DNA of 64,000 nt from Galerina marginata (Eukaryota; Basidiomycota; Agaricomycetes; Agaricales; Galerinaceae), in NCBI GenBank assembly GCA_023014335.1, contig JAECYW010000005.1:2542001-2606000 (forward strand), in the 5' to 3' direction. The position numbers and the translations under genes were made by a program. This document shows positions 11,167 through 22,474 of this stretch, piece after piece. Below the pieces are notes generated by a model, which was given only the letters and a program-made list of their open reading frames with translations, was not told where the DNA came from and did no database searches. Each line of letters opens with the position of its first letter. The stretch's first letter is position 1.

Positions 11167-13995
11167 TCAATCTTGCATGGCTGTCTCCTTCACTGATATA
11201 AAGACATCCTGCGAGAGCCGCTCTCCGTATGAACTGGTACTCATGATAGACTGCGTGTCTGACGTGGCGGAGCTTTTGGGGTCCATGAAGGTTTTGTTAT
11301 TCACGAGAGCAACAAGATCTGCTCTCAGACTTGCTCCAAATTTTGTGTATATCGACTCCACGATGAAGCTTGGAGTCCAGGGAGGTAAAGTGCAGGGAAA
11401 AATGACAGAATGAGATCCACGTGTGGTGAATGAAGCATGACCGCAACTGCCCTCCGGGATGTTCAGCAGGGAAAGGAAATATATACAAATTGGGCAGCAT
11501 CGTTTTGAAACACCAATCACAAGTCCAAATTTCTAGTTCCATCTTTTTAAAAACAGCGGTTTGAATGAATAGGAAAAGTGTATTCACCTTCAAGTGCGCC
11601 AACACCTTGTCGTATTCCTTGCCGAGTAGGCCTGGCATCTTTGCACACATGATTAAACTAGCAAGGGAGGCCTCACAATGTGAGGCGCCCCTGAACTTCT
11701 GTTTCTTTCCTTCGAGACTGCAGTAAAACTGCTTGCCAGAACCATCTTCTGTGAAAGGGGAATACCTTTCCACCAGCCTATCAGACAATGCCTTTATCCC
11801 AGTGATGGTTGCGTCGTCCTGCACCTTTGGGTCCAGCTTGTTGCACAAAGACTCCGCAGCTTTGTAGTCCTCTGATTTAGGATCACCAGCTAATGTCATA
11901 ATATTTTTCAACCATCGACGACACTGTTGAGTTGTCTTCTTGCTGTGCGGCATGATGCCCCATGCCTTTGACGCTCCTTTAGCTGCAGCTATATAATCCC
12001 TAGCTCGAGTCGCATTGGTCATAGCACTTTCAAGGAAGGCAACGATCTCGGCGTTGGTAGTGGGTGGCGGAGACGATGCAGTAGTCAGATAGGCAGGATC
12101 GCTTTTTGGAAAGTATTCCGAATGTAAGATGAGATCACGCCAATCATAGAGTTTGTCTGACGCCTTTGGGACCACCAAGGTCTCGATAGTAATAGATGTC
12201 TTCTTGAATTTAGAGGACGAGACATGGGCCATGAGGATTTCAGAAGCATCGAATTTGGCAACGGTGAGTCGCATCCAACTAATATAAGACTTTATAAGCC
12301 TTTGTGAATCCTCCTCGTCGGGGCCGTCCCCATCCAGCGGGAGAAGGGATTTTAGGACTGATGCATTCTCTTCGGTTTCCTGGCGGTCGTCCAGCGACCT
12401 GGAGGTTGTGAGAGTGATATGGAGGGGTAAGTAATTTTTTAAATACAAATACAAACTGATACTTACATATCATCAGCGGGCTCTTCATCCTGGAGTCCTC
12501 CTTCCTCGGGCTCTTCATCCTGGAATCCTCCTTCCTCGGGCTCTTCATCCTGGAGTCCTCCTTCCTCGGGCTCTTCATCCTGGAGTCCTCCTTCCTCGGG
12601 CTCTTCATCCTGGAGTCCTCCTTCCTCGGGCTCCCTGCCCGACAGTCCTCCTTCATCCAGTTCACCGTCCTGGAGCCCATCGTCCACAGTGGTGAAGGCA
12701 TCGAGCTCATCATTAGACCGATTGTCGCCGAGCCCTTCAGCATCATCATCCGTGTTCGCTGACACCAATGTGTTCCGTGCTGGCAGACCCAATGAGTTCT
12801 TCATGGGCAGTGATGCATTTGCATTTGACGCTGGCATCGGTGCTTTTGTTAGCCGCACGGCATCGGGGTATATGTATCGATTAAGAACGGTTCCAATGTT
12901 TCTCAAGTGCATTCTGAAAGCTTGGCCCCTGGCCAATCTCAGCAGCGCATAGGAGTAAATTTGGGCATCGATTAGGCTGACCGAAAGGTCTGGGGGCTGT
13001 TCAGGGCTGCTGGATGACACAGCTTTATCGATTTCGTTGAATGTTTGTTCATAGAAAGATAGGATCTGGATGAGAAGAGCGTGGTATTCATTACAGGTCT
13101 CGCCATTGTAGATGGGACCTTTGGATTTGGATTTGGCTAGGGTGAGTAAGTTTGGGTATGGAACGGTAAGGACAGGAGCCGCATTGTTGGCCGAGCGGTC
13201 GGCATCACGCAAAAACTCAAGAAACAGGTCATCGTTGAGCCTCTCCTCGAAATCGTTACGATCGTCCCCGGATAGTCCAGTGCTCTCCAGAGACGAAGCT
13301 GGAGGGGAAACGACCTCCACTTTTTGCAGAGCTTTAATGAATGGTTGAGAGTATAGGTTGTCGATTCGTCGCTTGATTTTCTCCCGGGCCATAGCGGCAG
13401 TGTACTTGAAGACGTCTTGGAAGAGCTGACGCCGAAAGACTAGATTGTCACGTTCCTTAGCACCGATCATAAGCACATTCGCCAGTATCCAAAGGTGGGT
13501 TGACAGCGAGGGCTGCTTCCTGTGATATGTTATGTAAATGTTGAGCGTGTTACCGACAAGACTCCAAGACATGACTCACCACGCTGACTCGAGGCTCGTC
13601 ATATAGGTATACGCATCCCGACCCCCCCAGTCCTCCGGCCTCTCCATAGTTGTGATGGTGGGTAGTGCACTACCGCTGAAAGTGGTTTCGTCGCTTTCAC
13701 GATCGTTCCTGCAGACTATGATAGTCCACATAGCAGGGTCAGAATCGGATGCCGAGGACACGATATCATGGCGATCGCCCGTCAATTGTGCTATAGCATC
13801 CAGTAGCTTCAGTTCTTCCCGCGTCGGCAGGTCCTTCCAATTCTTATCTGCAAGATTATCCTGGGCCATTATGGGAACCACCCTATAAACCCGGGAGCTG
13901 AGCTCTGTGATTGTCCTCACAGCAAGGATATTCTTGGGGACATGGTGGTCATGGGGCGGAGGGACAGCGCTGGCTGGATGAGTGGGTTCGGTCAT
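11167..13995 (-). CDS. OTT_1508-like predicted nucleic-acid deaminase, copy B
   Basis: Mirror copy of the gene at 1252-4080. Exons on the minus strand are 13995-13580, 13519-12467, 12398-11588 and 11532-11167, encoding 881 aa. The only difference I found is the base at 11362, which puts Arg here where an overlapping frame of copy A reads Cys; in the spliced deaminase frame it changes Ile (ATT) to Ile (ATC), so the two proteins appear identical. HCE and the Cys773/Cys776 pair are intact. The two copies are transcribed towards each other across the spacer. Confidence 0.75.
12487..12636 (-). repeat. 30-bp coding minisatellite, mirror copy
   Basis: Mirror image of 2611-2760, with the same five units in the same order inside exon 2 of deaminase gene B. 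Confidence 0.9.
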
Positions 13996-15189
13996 TGCAT
14001 GGACAAAGGGTAGGTTCAGTGAAGGAAGAAGGACACTCGACAAGGTCTCGAGGTATCAACAGTCACAAGCAAACCATCTTAGGGAAGAAGCCGACCGAAA
14101 GCAGACACAGTCCGGGCCGGTGCCCGATAACGATCAAGTCGAGCGGTTAATTTTCCTAACACGACTGCAATGCAGCAAAATGGTCGGCACAACTGCACTC
14201 GCTTAGGCTCTAGCTCATTGCGAGCGATGTACACGGTCGTAATGAGGCTGGAATATCGAACTACGAGTAACACGTGGGGGATGGGTGGTTTTCGGAGTGG
14301 GTTTGCTTGAGCTGGTTGTGGCGGGGGTTCTCGTCGAACGAAAAGGTTTTTGGTTGAGTTGTAGGGCTCTTTGCATAAATCTCGTTCGTCATTTTCTCCG
14401 GCTATCTCTCGCAATACTCCCGCTGACAATTCAGCTGGCCAAAACCGTTCTAAAATGCAGCACGACACCTTTCGTCCTGCGAATGCCGTTGCCCGAACTC
14501 CCAGCGCCGTTCTGGAGTTCCTCCGGTATCTCTATCAAGGACATCAACAAAAAACAAAGACGCAGGCGAAAAGATGGACTCCGAAGGGATATTGAGTTGG
14601 ATCAGATGTGCTGCCGAGCCGTAACGATGGTAGGCCCCAATTTTTCTTGTGTAAAAACGGTCACTGTTGCTGATGCTGATTGCTAGACAGTATATTCATG
14701 GCCATCTCTCATCACCATTCAACGGGCCCTCAAGGCAAATTGTCAATTGTACGGGTCTCAACTCAACACACATGGTTACGTTGCATGGTCAAATCCTCGA
14801 AATCCTTCAGCAGCTCTTCTGTCTTTGGACTTTCATTTTGACTATCAGCGACTTCGGCTAGTCGCTCGCACCATAACTGGACCATGAACCTTCCTGGATT
14901 AGGGAGCACTACTCTCCTGGAGAGAAGAAGAATAAGAAGGTGGAGAGAAGTGGGGTTTGGAGGCATATGGATACTTCGTCGTTCATAACCAAGTCCCTTA
15001 CAGTGTCCTCACAGCCGCTTCACGTCTGAAGAATATCACAAAACAATATAGTTCGCAGCCTACAGGCTACATGTATTCGGTCTTTTGTTGAATTGACTTT
15101 AATCGTCTAGTCCGCGCATAAGAGATCTACGGAACTAATCCTAGCGTCGCCTCGACGGACGGGAAGTTAGATTGGAGCGGCAATCTACC
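13996..15189. other. Non-coding 5' flank of deaminase gene B
   Basis: Mirror of 58-1251. I support no gene here. Confidence 0.4.
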
Positions 15190-16070
15190 CGGTACAATGG
15201 TCGGTGACCATGGCCATGAGAGAAGTGAAAGACGATGGACAGTTCGGAACGGGTAGCAGAGTGAAGAAATAAAAAACCTGGTCGAAAATCGTTAACTCAG
15301 TAACAGACAGAAGAAAGCGACTCACAATGCTGTTCCTATGAATGTATACTGCCATCCTGTTCCAAGTATCATTAGGATGAGATTAACACATTTTGCGCCT
15401 CTCCTCGGGTATTACAATGGTCGGTGATCACGGCCACCTTCTTCGTGAGAGAAGTGAAAGACGAAGGACAGTTCGGAACGGGTAGCGGGGTGAAGAAATA
15501 AAAAACCTGGTCGAAAATCATTAACTCAGTAACAGACAGAAGAAAGCGACTCACAATGCTGTTCCTATGAATGTATACTGCCATCCTGTTCCAAGTATCA
15601 TTAGGATGAGATTAACACATTTTGCGCCTCTCCTCGGGTATTACAATGGTCGGTGATCACGGCCACCTTCTTCGTGAGAGAAGTGAAAGACGAAGGACAG
15701 TTCGGAACGGGTAGCGGGGTGAAGAAATAAAAAACCTGGTCGAAAATCGTTAACTCAGTAACAGACAGAAGAAAGCGACTCACAATGCTGTTCCTATGAA
15801 TGTATACTGCCATCCTGTTCCAAGTATCATTAGGATGAGATTAACACATTTTGCGCCTCTCCTCGGGCATTACAATGGTCGGTGATCACGGCCACCTTCT
15901 TCGTGAGAGAAGTGAAAGACGACGGACAGTTCGGAACGGGTAGCGGGGTGAAGAAATAAAAAACCTGGTCGAAAATCGTTAACTCAGTAGCAAATAGAAG
16001 AAAGCGACTTACAATGCTGTTCCATTGAATGCATGCCACCATTCAAATACCTGTTCTAAGTATCATTAGG
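15190..16070 (+). repeat. 229-bp tandem array
   Basis: Identical landmarks recur at 15371, 15600 and 15829 (period 229). A diverged leading unit starts at about 15190, and a diverged trailing unit ends near 16070 with a small insertion. The central units differ by only a few bases. A single diverged, inverted unit is found at 20038-20110, on the other side of the 852-aa gene, so the array appears to be the expanded end of that element. Confidence 0.9.
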
Positions 16071-16586
16071 ACGACGAGTGCCTCAGGCATGACACAACCC
16101 GACAGCAGAGTGAATAGGAAATAGGCTATTTCAGACAAGAAGACGGTGCCTCAGTGTCGGTGGCCCAATGGCGGGTGGAAAGGGGAATTTGGCGAAGGCT
16201 AAACATTGATACGATGCAGCTTATACCTGTTCCAGTTTCATCCTGAGGTCAAACCGCCTCAAAGATGGCACGATTAAGCAAAGTGTATACAGGAAGGCAA
16301 GCTGACTGTGGAGACCCTGGGTCAGTTGGAGCAGACAATCACTGTTGATTGCGTTGTCGTTTTGTTTGGCTTTACCTGATGTGGGCACTCGGGGGCATTG
16401 GATCATAACAACACCTGATGACGTGTTCATCGACTTGAACACCATTTCCGTCATTTCCTCATTTTTGCGTGACATGACAAAAATTGCATAAATATTTAAA
16501 TTTACAAAAGTATAGTAATCATTAATCATCTGTAAAGTGCAGGCAATATCATCAAGAATGGGCGAAAGAACGTATACAGTTGTACA

Positions 16587-19145
16587 TCATATAGACGAAT
16601 TATAGCCATGAGACCATTCGATTATAACCCTTTCCGCCAATTTGTTCATTCGGGACCCAGCCTTTCGCATATCATTTGACCCCTTCAAGTTAGATGTCCA
16701 CTGTCCGACGTTCATGGGTGGCCGCGTAGGTCGAAGTGTATCCGGTGGTTTGGGATTGCTTGCCTTCCACTTCCAGCTTTTGAAATGTATTTCGCATATT
16801 TCTGTCCAGTATCCATAATCAAATCCCGATCCCTCGAAGTTTTCCGGTGTTGGGTACCAAGAAGGCTTCCTGATTTGCATACCATTTCCTGCAATGAAAT
16901 AAAAAGAGTAAGCCTTTAGTTCGAATTCCTCCCTGTTGAAGGGTTGCACACCTGTAAGACAATCATATCTTCCACAAATGTCGGCAACTTCAGCCTCTGT
17001 TAGAGCGTCATCCATGTATTCAAGGTTTGTACGATGCTCCCGTCCCAGCACAAACTCTTGTGGATTTGGCGACCATCCAGAAGGCCCATTAAGCACAGCA
17101 GACCACTTGACCTGCACATCATTGTCACCTGCAACCCTCCAACTGATGCCGCCCATCATAAAAGCCACTCTGCCACGTCTGTTGGTGGTAAGGAATTCGA
17201 CACATCGTCTTTGATATGTGGCATAGTCATCAAGGATAAACTCATAGCCGTGACTTCTGGACACAATAATGGACGATGAAGAGGTTGAATAGGGTGCACG
17301 AGTCAGAGACGATGAAAGCTGCATAGTTTTAAAGGGTGTTCCATTTGACAGGCAAAAACAGGCAAGGTCGACGTCACTGTATGCTGGATCCAGGCGGCAT
17401 ATCATCAAAGCATGAAGGGCTGTCATTACAGTGAAAATCCATGGCTTTGTCTGTTTTTTGCCGAGGTCGAACATGTACCAAGTTCTAATCTTGTCATTTC
17501 CTGCCTTGTCTTTGCCCAGATTTACTGTAAGAAGTCGAATACACGCAAATCTTGGTAGCAGGCAGACTGATTCACGATGTGACCGGGCAATGTCCCATTC
17601 ATCATCTGAAATGACTCCATTTGATGCCAGACGTAATGTGAAGTCGTATGCTGCTCGTATTGCAGGTTTCTCGAGTGTGTCGGCATAATACTTCTTCCAG
17701 TGAAGCCCGATAAACTTCATGAATTTAATTCGCGCTCTTTCATCCAAGGGTGCACAGATTGGCGGTGGAATCAACCCCGTATACCCATATCTCTGACGGA
17801 GGATATCCAACATATAGGCTTCGAGATCCCAGCTGGCATCTACCTGCTCTTCTTCGTCAGAAATCTCACCAGGATCGTGCAATGCGCCGTCCTTGTCGAT
17901 GCGTAGACTTTTCCCTCTATGCGCCCAGCTTGTACTTTCGTTTTCAAGCATTTCTTCTTCAGCCATCTGACCCATACCAACATCAGCAAAGGTGGCTCCT
18001 CCTGTCATATGGTCGTCATCGTCTGAGTAGTCATCTTCGTCACTATATCCTCCAGCTTCACCCATTTCTTCACAGCAATCCCATTCATGCCGAAATGCAT
18101 CATAACGAACATGTCCCTTCTCGTACCTTGCTAGCGTGTCGTCATTAAGCGTCGAAGAAACCCTTGTTCGAACCAGAACACCATCGTCGTTAGGTTTCCA
18201 TTCAAAAACCCGAGCAGTCTTGGTGGAACGGTTTTTTTGTCTTGCTAATCGTGCGTTCCGACGCTGCTTACTCTCTATACGCTCAATCTGGGCATTCTCT
18301 CTCTCTCTCTCCTCTAACCACTCATGCCAGGTTGGAAGATGAGCTCGCTCCCGGGGTGCTGGTGCTTCAGCTGGTGGAACAGTGTCTTCAGTTTCATCCA
18401 TAGAAATCGCGCGGTATGAAGGGTCTCCTATCGCGATACTCTGTAGCTGATAATCGAGAGGTGAATAAGACGCAAATTTAGGCATAGAGGCCCATTCGGG
18501 CTTCCATAGATACCAAACTTCGATATTAAAATGGCAAAGCCATTCCACTCGAGGCCACCGCAGATCATCCTGCAATTTCGGCAATGATACAAATGTTCCT
18601 GCCCTTTCTGTCCAGATCGAGAAATCTTGCACCATCGGGGACATTGTCAAGCCATCAAGCCATGACTCCCTACAGCCTGTCGAAACCAGGTGCGTATACC
18701 AATCGGTCAGTGCAAGCTGTGGAGAGTGCGTCAAAGCTTCCGTCTTTGTTTCTGCCATAGCAATTCGAAATGACACGGCGGCAATCCACAGCACAAACCA
18801 ATTTCTGGACCTCCGGAAGGCAAGCACTGCAGTTTTGCGGGATACATGCCGCGCCTTGTAGCTGAATACTTCTGGGTAAGGCGGCAGGACAATGGGAATC
18901 TCCGTAAACTTTCCGAGAAGCGACACCACACGCCTGATGTCGTTCTCAAGACCAGACCAGTCCTGCAACGTCTCATAAGGCATACTATAACCTTTGCCTT
19001 CCACAAAATCCAGTTCTTGTGGTTGTGGTATCCTGTGCAAAGCGCCAAGGACAGGTCCACTGAAGCTAGGCTTTCGCGGGGTAAATGCAACCCAACCGAA
19101 CTGTAAATTCCACCACCTCGGATTTTGATAGTCGGAAAGATTCAT
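16587..19145 (-). CDS. Uncharacterised 852-aa protein of a transposon-like unit
   Basis: The frame from ATG at 19145 to the stop at 16587 is open throughout. A 63-bp stretch (16951-16889) has good GT and AG signals and a length divisible by three, so it may be an intron, giving 831 aa. The protein starts MNLSDYQNPRWWN and has a hydrophobic segment near residues 115-130 (WFVLWIAAVSF). It then has a charged Arg/Glu-rich region, an Asp/Glu-rich acidic tract (two runs around residues 370-400) and a Trp-rich C-terminal half. I recognise it only as a repeat-associated type of mushroom protein, with no known function. It lies between inverted, repeat-rich flanks and its promoter must lie in the right-hand module starting at 19146. 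Confidence 0.7.
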   Translation of the reverse strand: MNLSDYQNPRWWNLQFGWVAFTPRKPSFSGPVLGALHRIPQPQELDFVEGKGYSMPYETLQDWSGLENDIRRVVSLLGKFTEIPIVLPPYPEVFSYKARHVSRKTAVLAFRRSRNWFVLWIAAVSFRIAMAETKTEALTHSPQLALTDWYTHLVSTGCRESWLDGLTMSPMVQDFSIWTERAGTFVSLPKLQDDLRWPRVEWLCHFNIEVWYLWKPEWASMPKFASYSPLDYQLQSIAIGDPSYRAISMDETEDTVPPAEAPAPRERAHLPTWHEWLEERERENAQIERIESKQRRNARLARQKNRSTKTARVFEWKPNDDGVLVRTRVSSTLNDDTLARYEKGHVRYDAFRHEWDCCEEMGEAGGYSDEDDYSDDDDHMTGGATFADVGMGQMAEEEMLENESTSWAHRGKSLRIDKDGALHDPGEISDEEEQVDASWDLEAYMLDILRQRYGYTGLIPPPICAPLDERARIKFMKFIGLHWKKYYADTLEKPAIRAAYDFTLRLASNGVISDDEWDIARSHRESVCLLPRFACIRLLTVNLGKDKAGNDKIRTWYMFDLGKKQTKPWIFTVMTALHALMICRLDPAYSDVDLACFCLSNGTPFKTMQLSSSLTRAPYSTSSSSIIVSRSHGYEFILDDYATYQRRCVEFLTTNRRGRVAFMMGGISWRVAGDNDVQVKWSAVLNGPSGWSPNPQEFVLGREHRTNLEYMDDALTEAEVADICGRYDCLTGVQPFNREEFELKAYSFYFIAGNGMQIRKPSWYPTPENFEGSGFDYGYWTEICEIHFKSWKWKASNPKPPDTLRPTRPPMNVGQWTSNLKGSNDMRKAGSRMNKLAERVIIEWSHGYNSSI

Positions 19146-19307
19146 AAAGCTAACGTTATGGGATAATAAGCCACTGGGATTGAATATATTGGCACATACG
19201 CCCTCCTTTTCATGGTGGTCAGGTTTGGGGATATCGGTAATACGGCGCCGGGAGTTGGGTGAGTAGTAAATGTCGCCATTGATTATTTGAATACGGCCCC
19301 TCGCCTT

Positions 19308-19523
19308 TTCGGAATCACTATCAGAAGACAGGGATTTAGTTTCACCAGCCGAAAAGCACAGCGAGCCTCACTTACGAAAGGAGCATCTTATATTCCGACT
19401 GTATCCCGAGCTCGGAGCGCGTATGTGTTCAGAGATGTCCAAATCACACGTATAGGCAGCCTATCTGTCTCGCAACAGATTATTAGAAGGCAACAGTGTC
19501 CAGAAATGCCCGGGCCACTGAAT
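19308..19523 (+). repeat. Module X, shared with 33720-33912
   Basis: This non-coding block is alignable in the same orientation with 33720-33912. Landmarks in order are TTTCGGA, ACCAGCC, CACTTACG, TGTTCAGA and a closing GTGTCCAGAA followed by CCGGGCCAC. Here it is followed directly by module Y (19566-20110). Confidence 0.7.
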
Positions 19524-19565
19524 ATTGACGTCGAACTTCAAAGTTCAAAGTGAGTTGATCAACGC

Positions 19566-20110
19566 GTTGTTTAATGTTGTTGTGATCCAATGCCCACATC
19601 AGCTAAGACCAAACAAAACAACGACGCATCAGTGCAGATTGAGTCCCATTCACTCGCCACAGGGCATCGAAACTGAGGCACAGTCTTCTAGTCGAAAATC
19701 GCCTGTTTTCCTACTCGGCTGGGTCGTATCACGACTGAGGCACTCGACGAAAGATGTTTGAACAGGCAAAAGCAGCATCGCATCACCTTGCAGTCTTCGC
19801 CAATTTTTTTCTATCCACCCACCACATGGTCACCGACACTGAGGCAGTGGTCTTCTTGTCGAAAATGGCTTGTTTTCTACATTCTGCTGTCGGTTCGCGT
19901 CGTCACTGAGACACTCCTACCAATGATGCTTAGTACAGGCTTATTGACATTCGCATGGCGGCATAACTTCACAGCAGGAGCGGTATGTAAGTTGCCTTTT
20001 ACTATTTGGTACTCTGCTGCCGATTTTAACTGGCGATCTTGGACCAGGTTCCTTGTTCCTTCACTCCACCACCCGATTTGAGTCATCCGACGTCTTTCAC
20101 TTTTCTCATA
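19566..20110 (+). repeat. Module Y, shared with 36300-36790
   Basis: This block is alignable in the same orientation with 36300-36790 in inverted repeat family 2, and in reverse orientation with 16080-16420 plus the 229-bp array. Shared words include CCAAACAAAAC, CCGACACTGAGGC, CGGTATGTAAGT and CACCACCC. It contains two internal copies of the ACTGAGGCA-type motif (about 19672 and 19838). Confidence 0.7.
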
Positions 20111-20218
20111 GGGAAAGAATCTGGTCGCCTTTCGCTTTTCCCACTTCAACGTTCGCACCCTGCTTGCTGTTCTTGACCTGCATTGTCTCCGTCATGTAAC
20201 TCCTTTCGCATTTTGTAT

Positions 20219-21576
20219 ATGAGAAATCAAAACAAGCAACGCGATATACGTCCGCCTCGAGTAATGAAGTCAATCGATATATCATCTGAGAAGGCTGTTA
20301 TCTCGTCACAAGACATGATCGACACTACCCTTGCACTCAAATCTAATCCTAACCTGGAAGTTATCCAACCGACATCCCAATGGTCGCATTCACTTTTTTC
20401 CACCGCCTCTGTCCCAACGACCGACAAAGACTCTTCATCGTCCACTCCGGAACAAGACCGGAATGCGTCGCCTCTTGCTCAAGCTATATCCGTCCTGCAA
20501 AAAGAAGCCATGCTTTTGCGAAGCAACCTCAATTTCGAACTGTGGCTGTCTCGTGAAAACGCCAAACATATTGCCAGGCTTCGTGACGATAGAACTGTCA
20601 TAGACTCTGCGGAAGCCGAACGTCAAGGGCTGGTGCGTCTCCTTTTCCTCTGACGTATCAAGAAATATGTTCATTGCTGCAATTAGTATAATAAGCTCCG
20701 TCAATATCGCCTAGAGGCGAACAGCTTCGAAGCCGAGCTCAGCGAACACAGACAGCAGGCTGCAAATGCTAAAAACAAATATGCGGACTGGAACACCGAG
20801 TTGCAGAAAAAATTGAAAGCGCTTCGCGAAGAGAAGAAGGATTTACTTCATGAAGCTACGACTATCCGCATCGCAGAGAAGGAAGCACAGGTAAGGAGCT
20901 CCTTGTATGGACATGTCTTGTACTGATACGCCAATAGGCCATGTTTGCAGCTCAAGGAAAACTACTAGCCGATGCGCTGAAGCAGGTGTCCGACCTTCAA
21001 TCACGATGGAAGGAAATTCAACCCAAAGTCGAGAGGCTAAGAGATTATGAACGTCAAATCGAGCAACATCTCAAGGTGCAGAAGTTGTGGTGGGTCTTGT
21101 GATACTTGATGTTATCGAAAGATTTGGGAACTGGCTTCTTACAATGTGACAGGGACGGAGACTTTGCCATGTTCAATGACCGTGAAAACGACATCGAACT
21201 TATGCGAAGTCAGTATAAACAAATGGAAATGCGTCTCAAAAGTATCGAAATGGCCCGGGTAGAATCTGAATCCTTAACTCGGTAAATTTTTGATCTCTAT
21301 CGACTGCGAATACTTGGCTGACGTGTTACCAGGAACTACCGTCAACAAATCCAAACCCTGGAAGCACAGCTGAATCAACTGGAGCACAAGAGGACTCCTG
21401 CCCTGGAGACGACTGTCGACCTAGATCTGGACTTGGACTCATTTCAGTCAGAGACGGCTGACCTAAAGGCAAAGAATGCCAGATTACGCGAGGAGAACTG
21501 GAACTTGGAGGTGAAGCTGAGAGAGCAGGCAGCGACCTTGGAATCGCTGAAGGCAGAGTCAGTCACTAGGACATAA
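20219..21576 (+). pseudogene. 5'-truncated hamartin (TSC1)-like coiled-coil gene
   Basis: Five exons (20219-20632, 20687-20890, 20938-21089, 21153-21281, 21333-21576) join in phase to 380 aa of almost continuous coiled coil. The run LRSNLNFELWLSRE, then AEAERQGL-YNKLRQYR, AKNKYADWN and MFAAQGKLL matches what I know of the C-terminal coiled coil of fungal hamartin, the TSC1 subunit of the TSC complex that restrains Rheb/TOR signalling. Full hamartin is usually 800 aa or more and begins with a helical core absent here; the sequence just upstream is transposon end. The introns are kept, so this is a DNA-level copy, not a retrocopy. The frame is intact, so a short protein could be made. The start at 20219 is the first in-frame ATG and is uncertain. 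Confidence 0.6.
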
Positions 21577-22474
21577 ATCTCCTGATTTTAAATCGTTTGT
21601 TCAAATTGTTGTCGGATTATATTGCATGGTCAACCCTTGTGAAAGAAACAACACGGCCGTTCATCTTTCCAGGGTATGACGTACTTTGTGAGGCTAACAG
21701 TTTGATCCTCCGGACCTGCTCTGTCGCTGGCATTCTCGACAATGCAGAAATCTTTATATCCCCTTTACGGAGACACTGACGGCATGGGAACTACGATGTT
21801 CCATGAGTAGTCTCAAGTCTATGCCTTCTCAAAACCGCATGCCCCGAGCATGCTATATATACATAGAGAAGGACGCTTGATCCAGCATCATGCTTGAATC
21901 TCATCTGCCACAATTGGCATTGTCTTCGTTGGGATGGAAGGAATGTCGTGCTAGCTATGTTCCATATACGCAGTGCCGGGGTTTGGAATGCCTTAGTGTT
22001 GCTAATGGAACCATCTATATACTGCCAACATAGAAATTTCTGAAGCTCGCCTACGTGACCGACCATTTGACGGAGAGCCCGAAGAGATCAGAGTATAGCG
22101 AAACACTCTGAAGATATTGAAGCTGTTTATAGGGAAGCTGACGGTTATGTGCCACGGCTGGACAATGAGGAATTGTTCCATGGTATAAACTATGCATTCT
22201 AATCAGATCTCTAAATGGCTGACTATAGTTCTATCTGATCTTCATAGGAAACATCGAACCTGCTGTATTCGTCTTAGATTCTTTTGGGATTTCCATATGG
22301 TCAAGGAGGGTTTGAAATCATTAAATCTAATCGTCGACTCCCAGTCGCGATCATCATCAATTTCCACTCCAAGTTTGGATGACTCGACTTTTTCTTATCA
22401 CGTGGCATGTTTATGACTTGGAACGATCATGGCATCCTTCCCCTGCCCTTGGACTCATTTGAAGGTTTTAAAGA
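21577..22474. other. Stretch without supported gene
   Basis: Short open frames only, with no domain or exon chain I can support. The last part should contain the promoter of the zinc-finger gene that starts at 22475. Confidence 0.4.

Larger units (their letters stand above)
10455..15246 (-). repeat. Right arm of large inverted duplication
   Basis: Reverse complement of 1-4792. Its outer end at 15246 lies within the first, diverged unit of the 229-bp tandem array. The sequence beyond 15246 can be read, so the visible match stops only because the left partner runs off the window. Confidence 0.95.
15190..20115 (-). mobile_element. Transposon-like unit carrying the 852-aa gene
   Basis: The reverse complement of 16420-16080 is homologous to 19566-19935. 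Shared words include GATCCAATGCCC, CCAAACAAAAC and CACCGACACTGAGGC, in the same order. Outside these lie the 229-bp array (left) and one inverted unit of it (20038-20110, right). Together they form long, imperfect, multi-part inverted ends around one gene. I cannot define exact termini or a target-site duplication, and I recognise no classical transposase motif in the gene it carries. Confidence 0.65.

Noticed and set aside
15372..16042. Three 70-codon minus-strand frames as tandem genes
   Set aside because: They are the same frame repeated in each 229-bp tandem unit, with no coding signature.
16889..16951. Certain intron in the 852-aa gene
   Set aside because: GT and AG signals are good, but the stretch is a multiple of three with no stop, so sequence alone cannot decide; it is left as a possibility in the gene entry.
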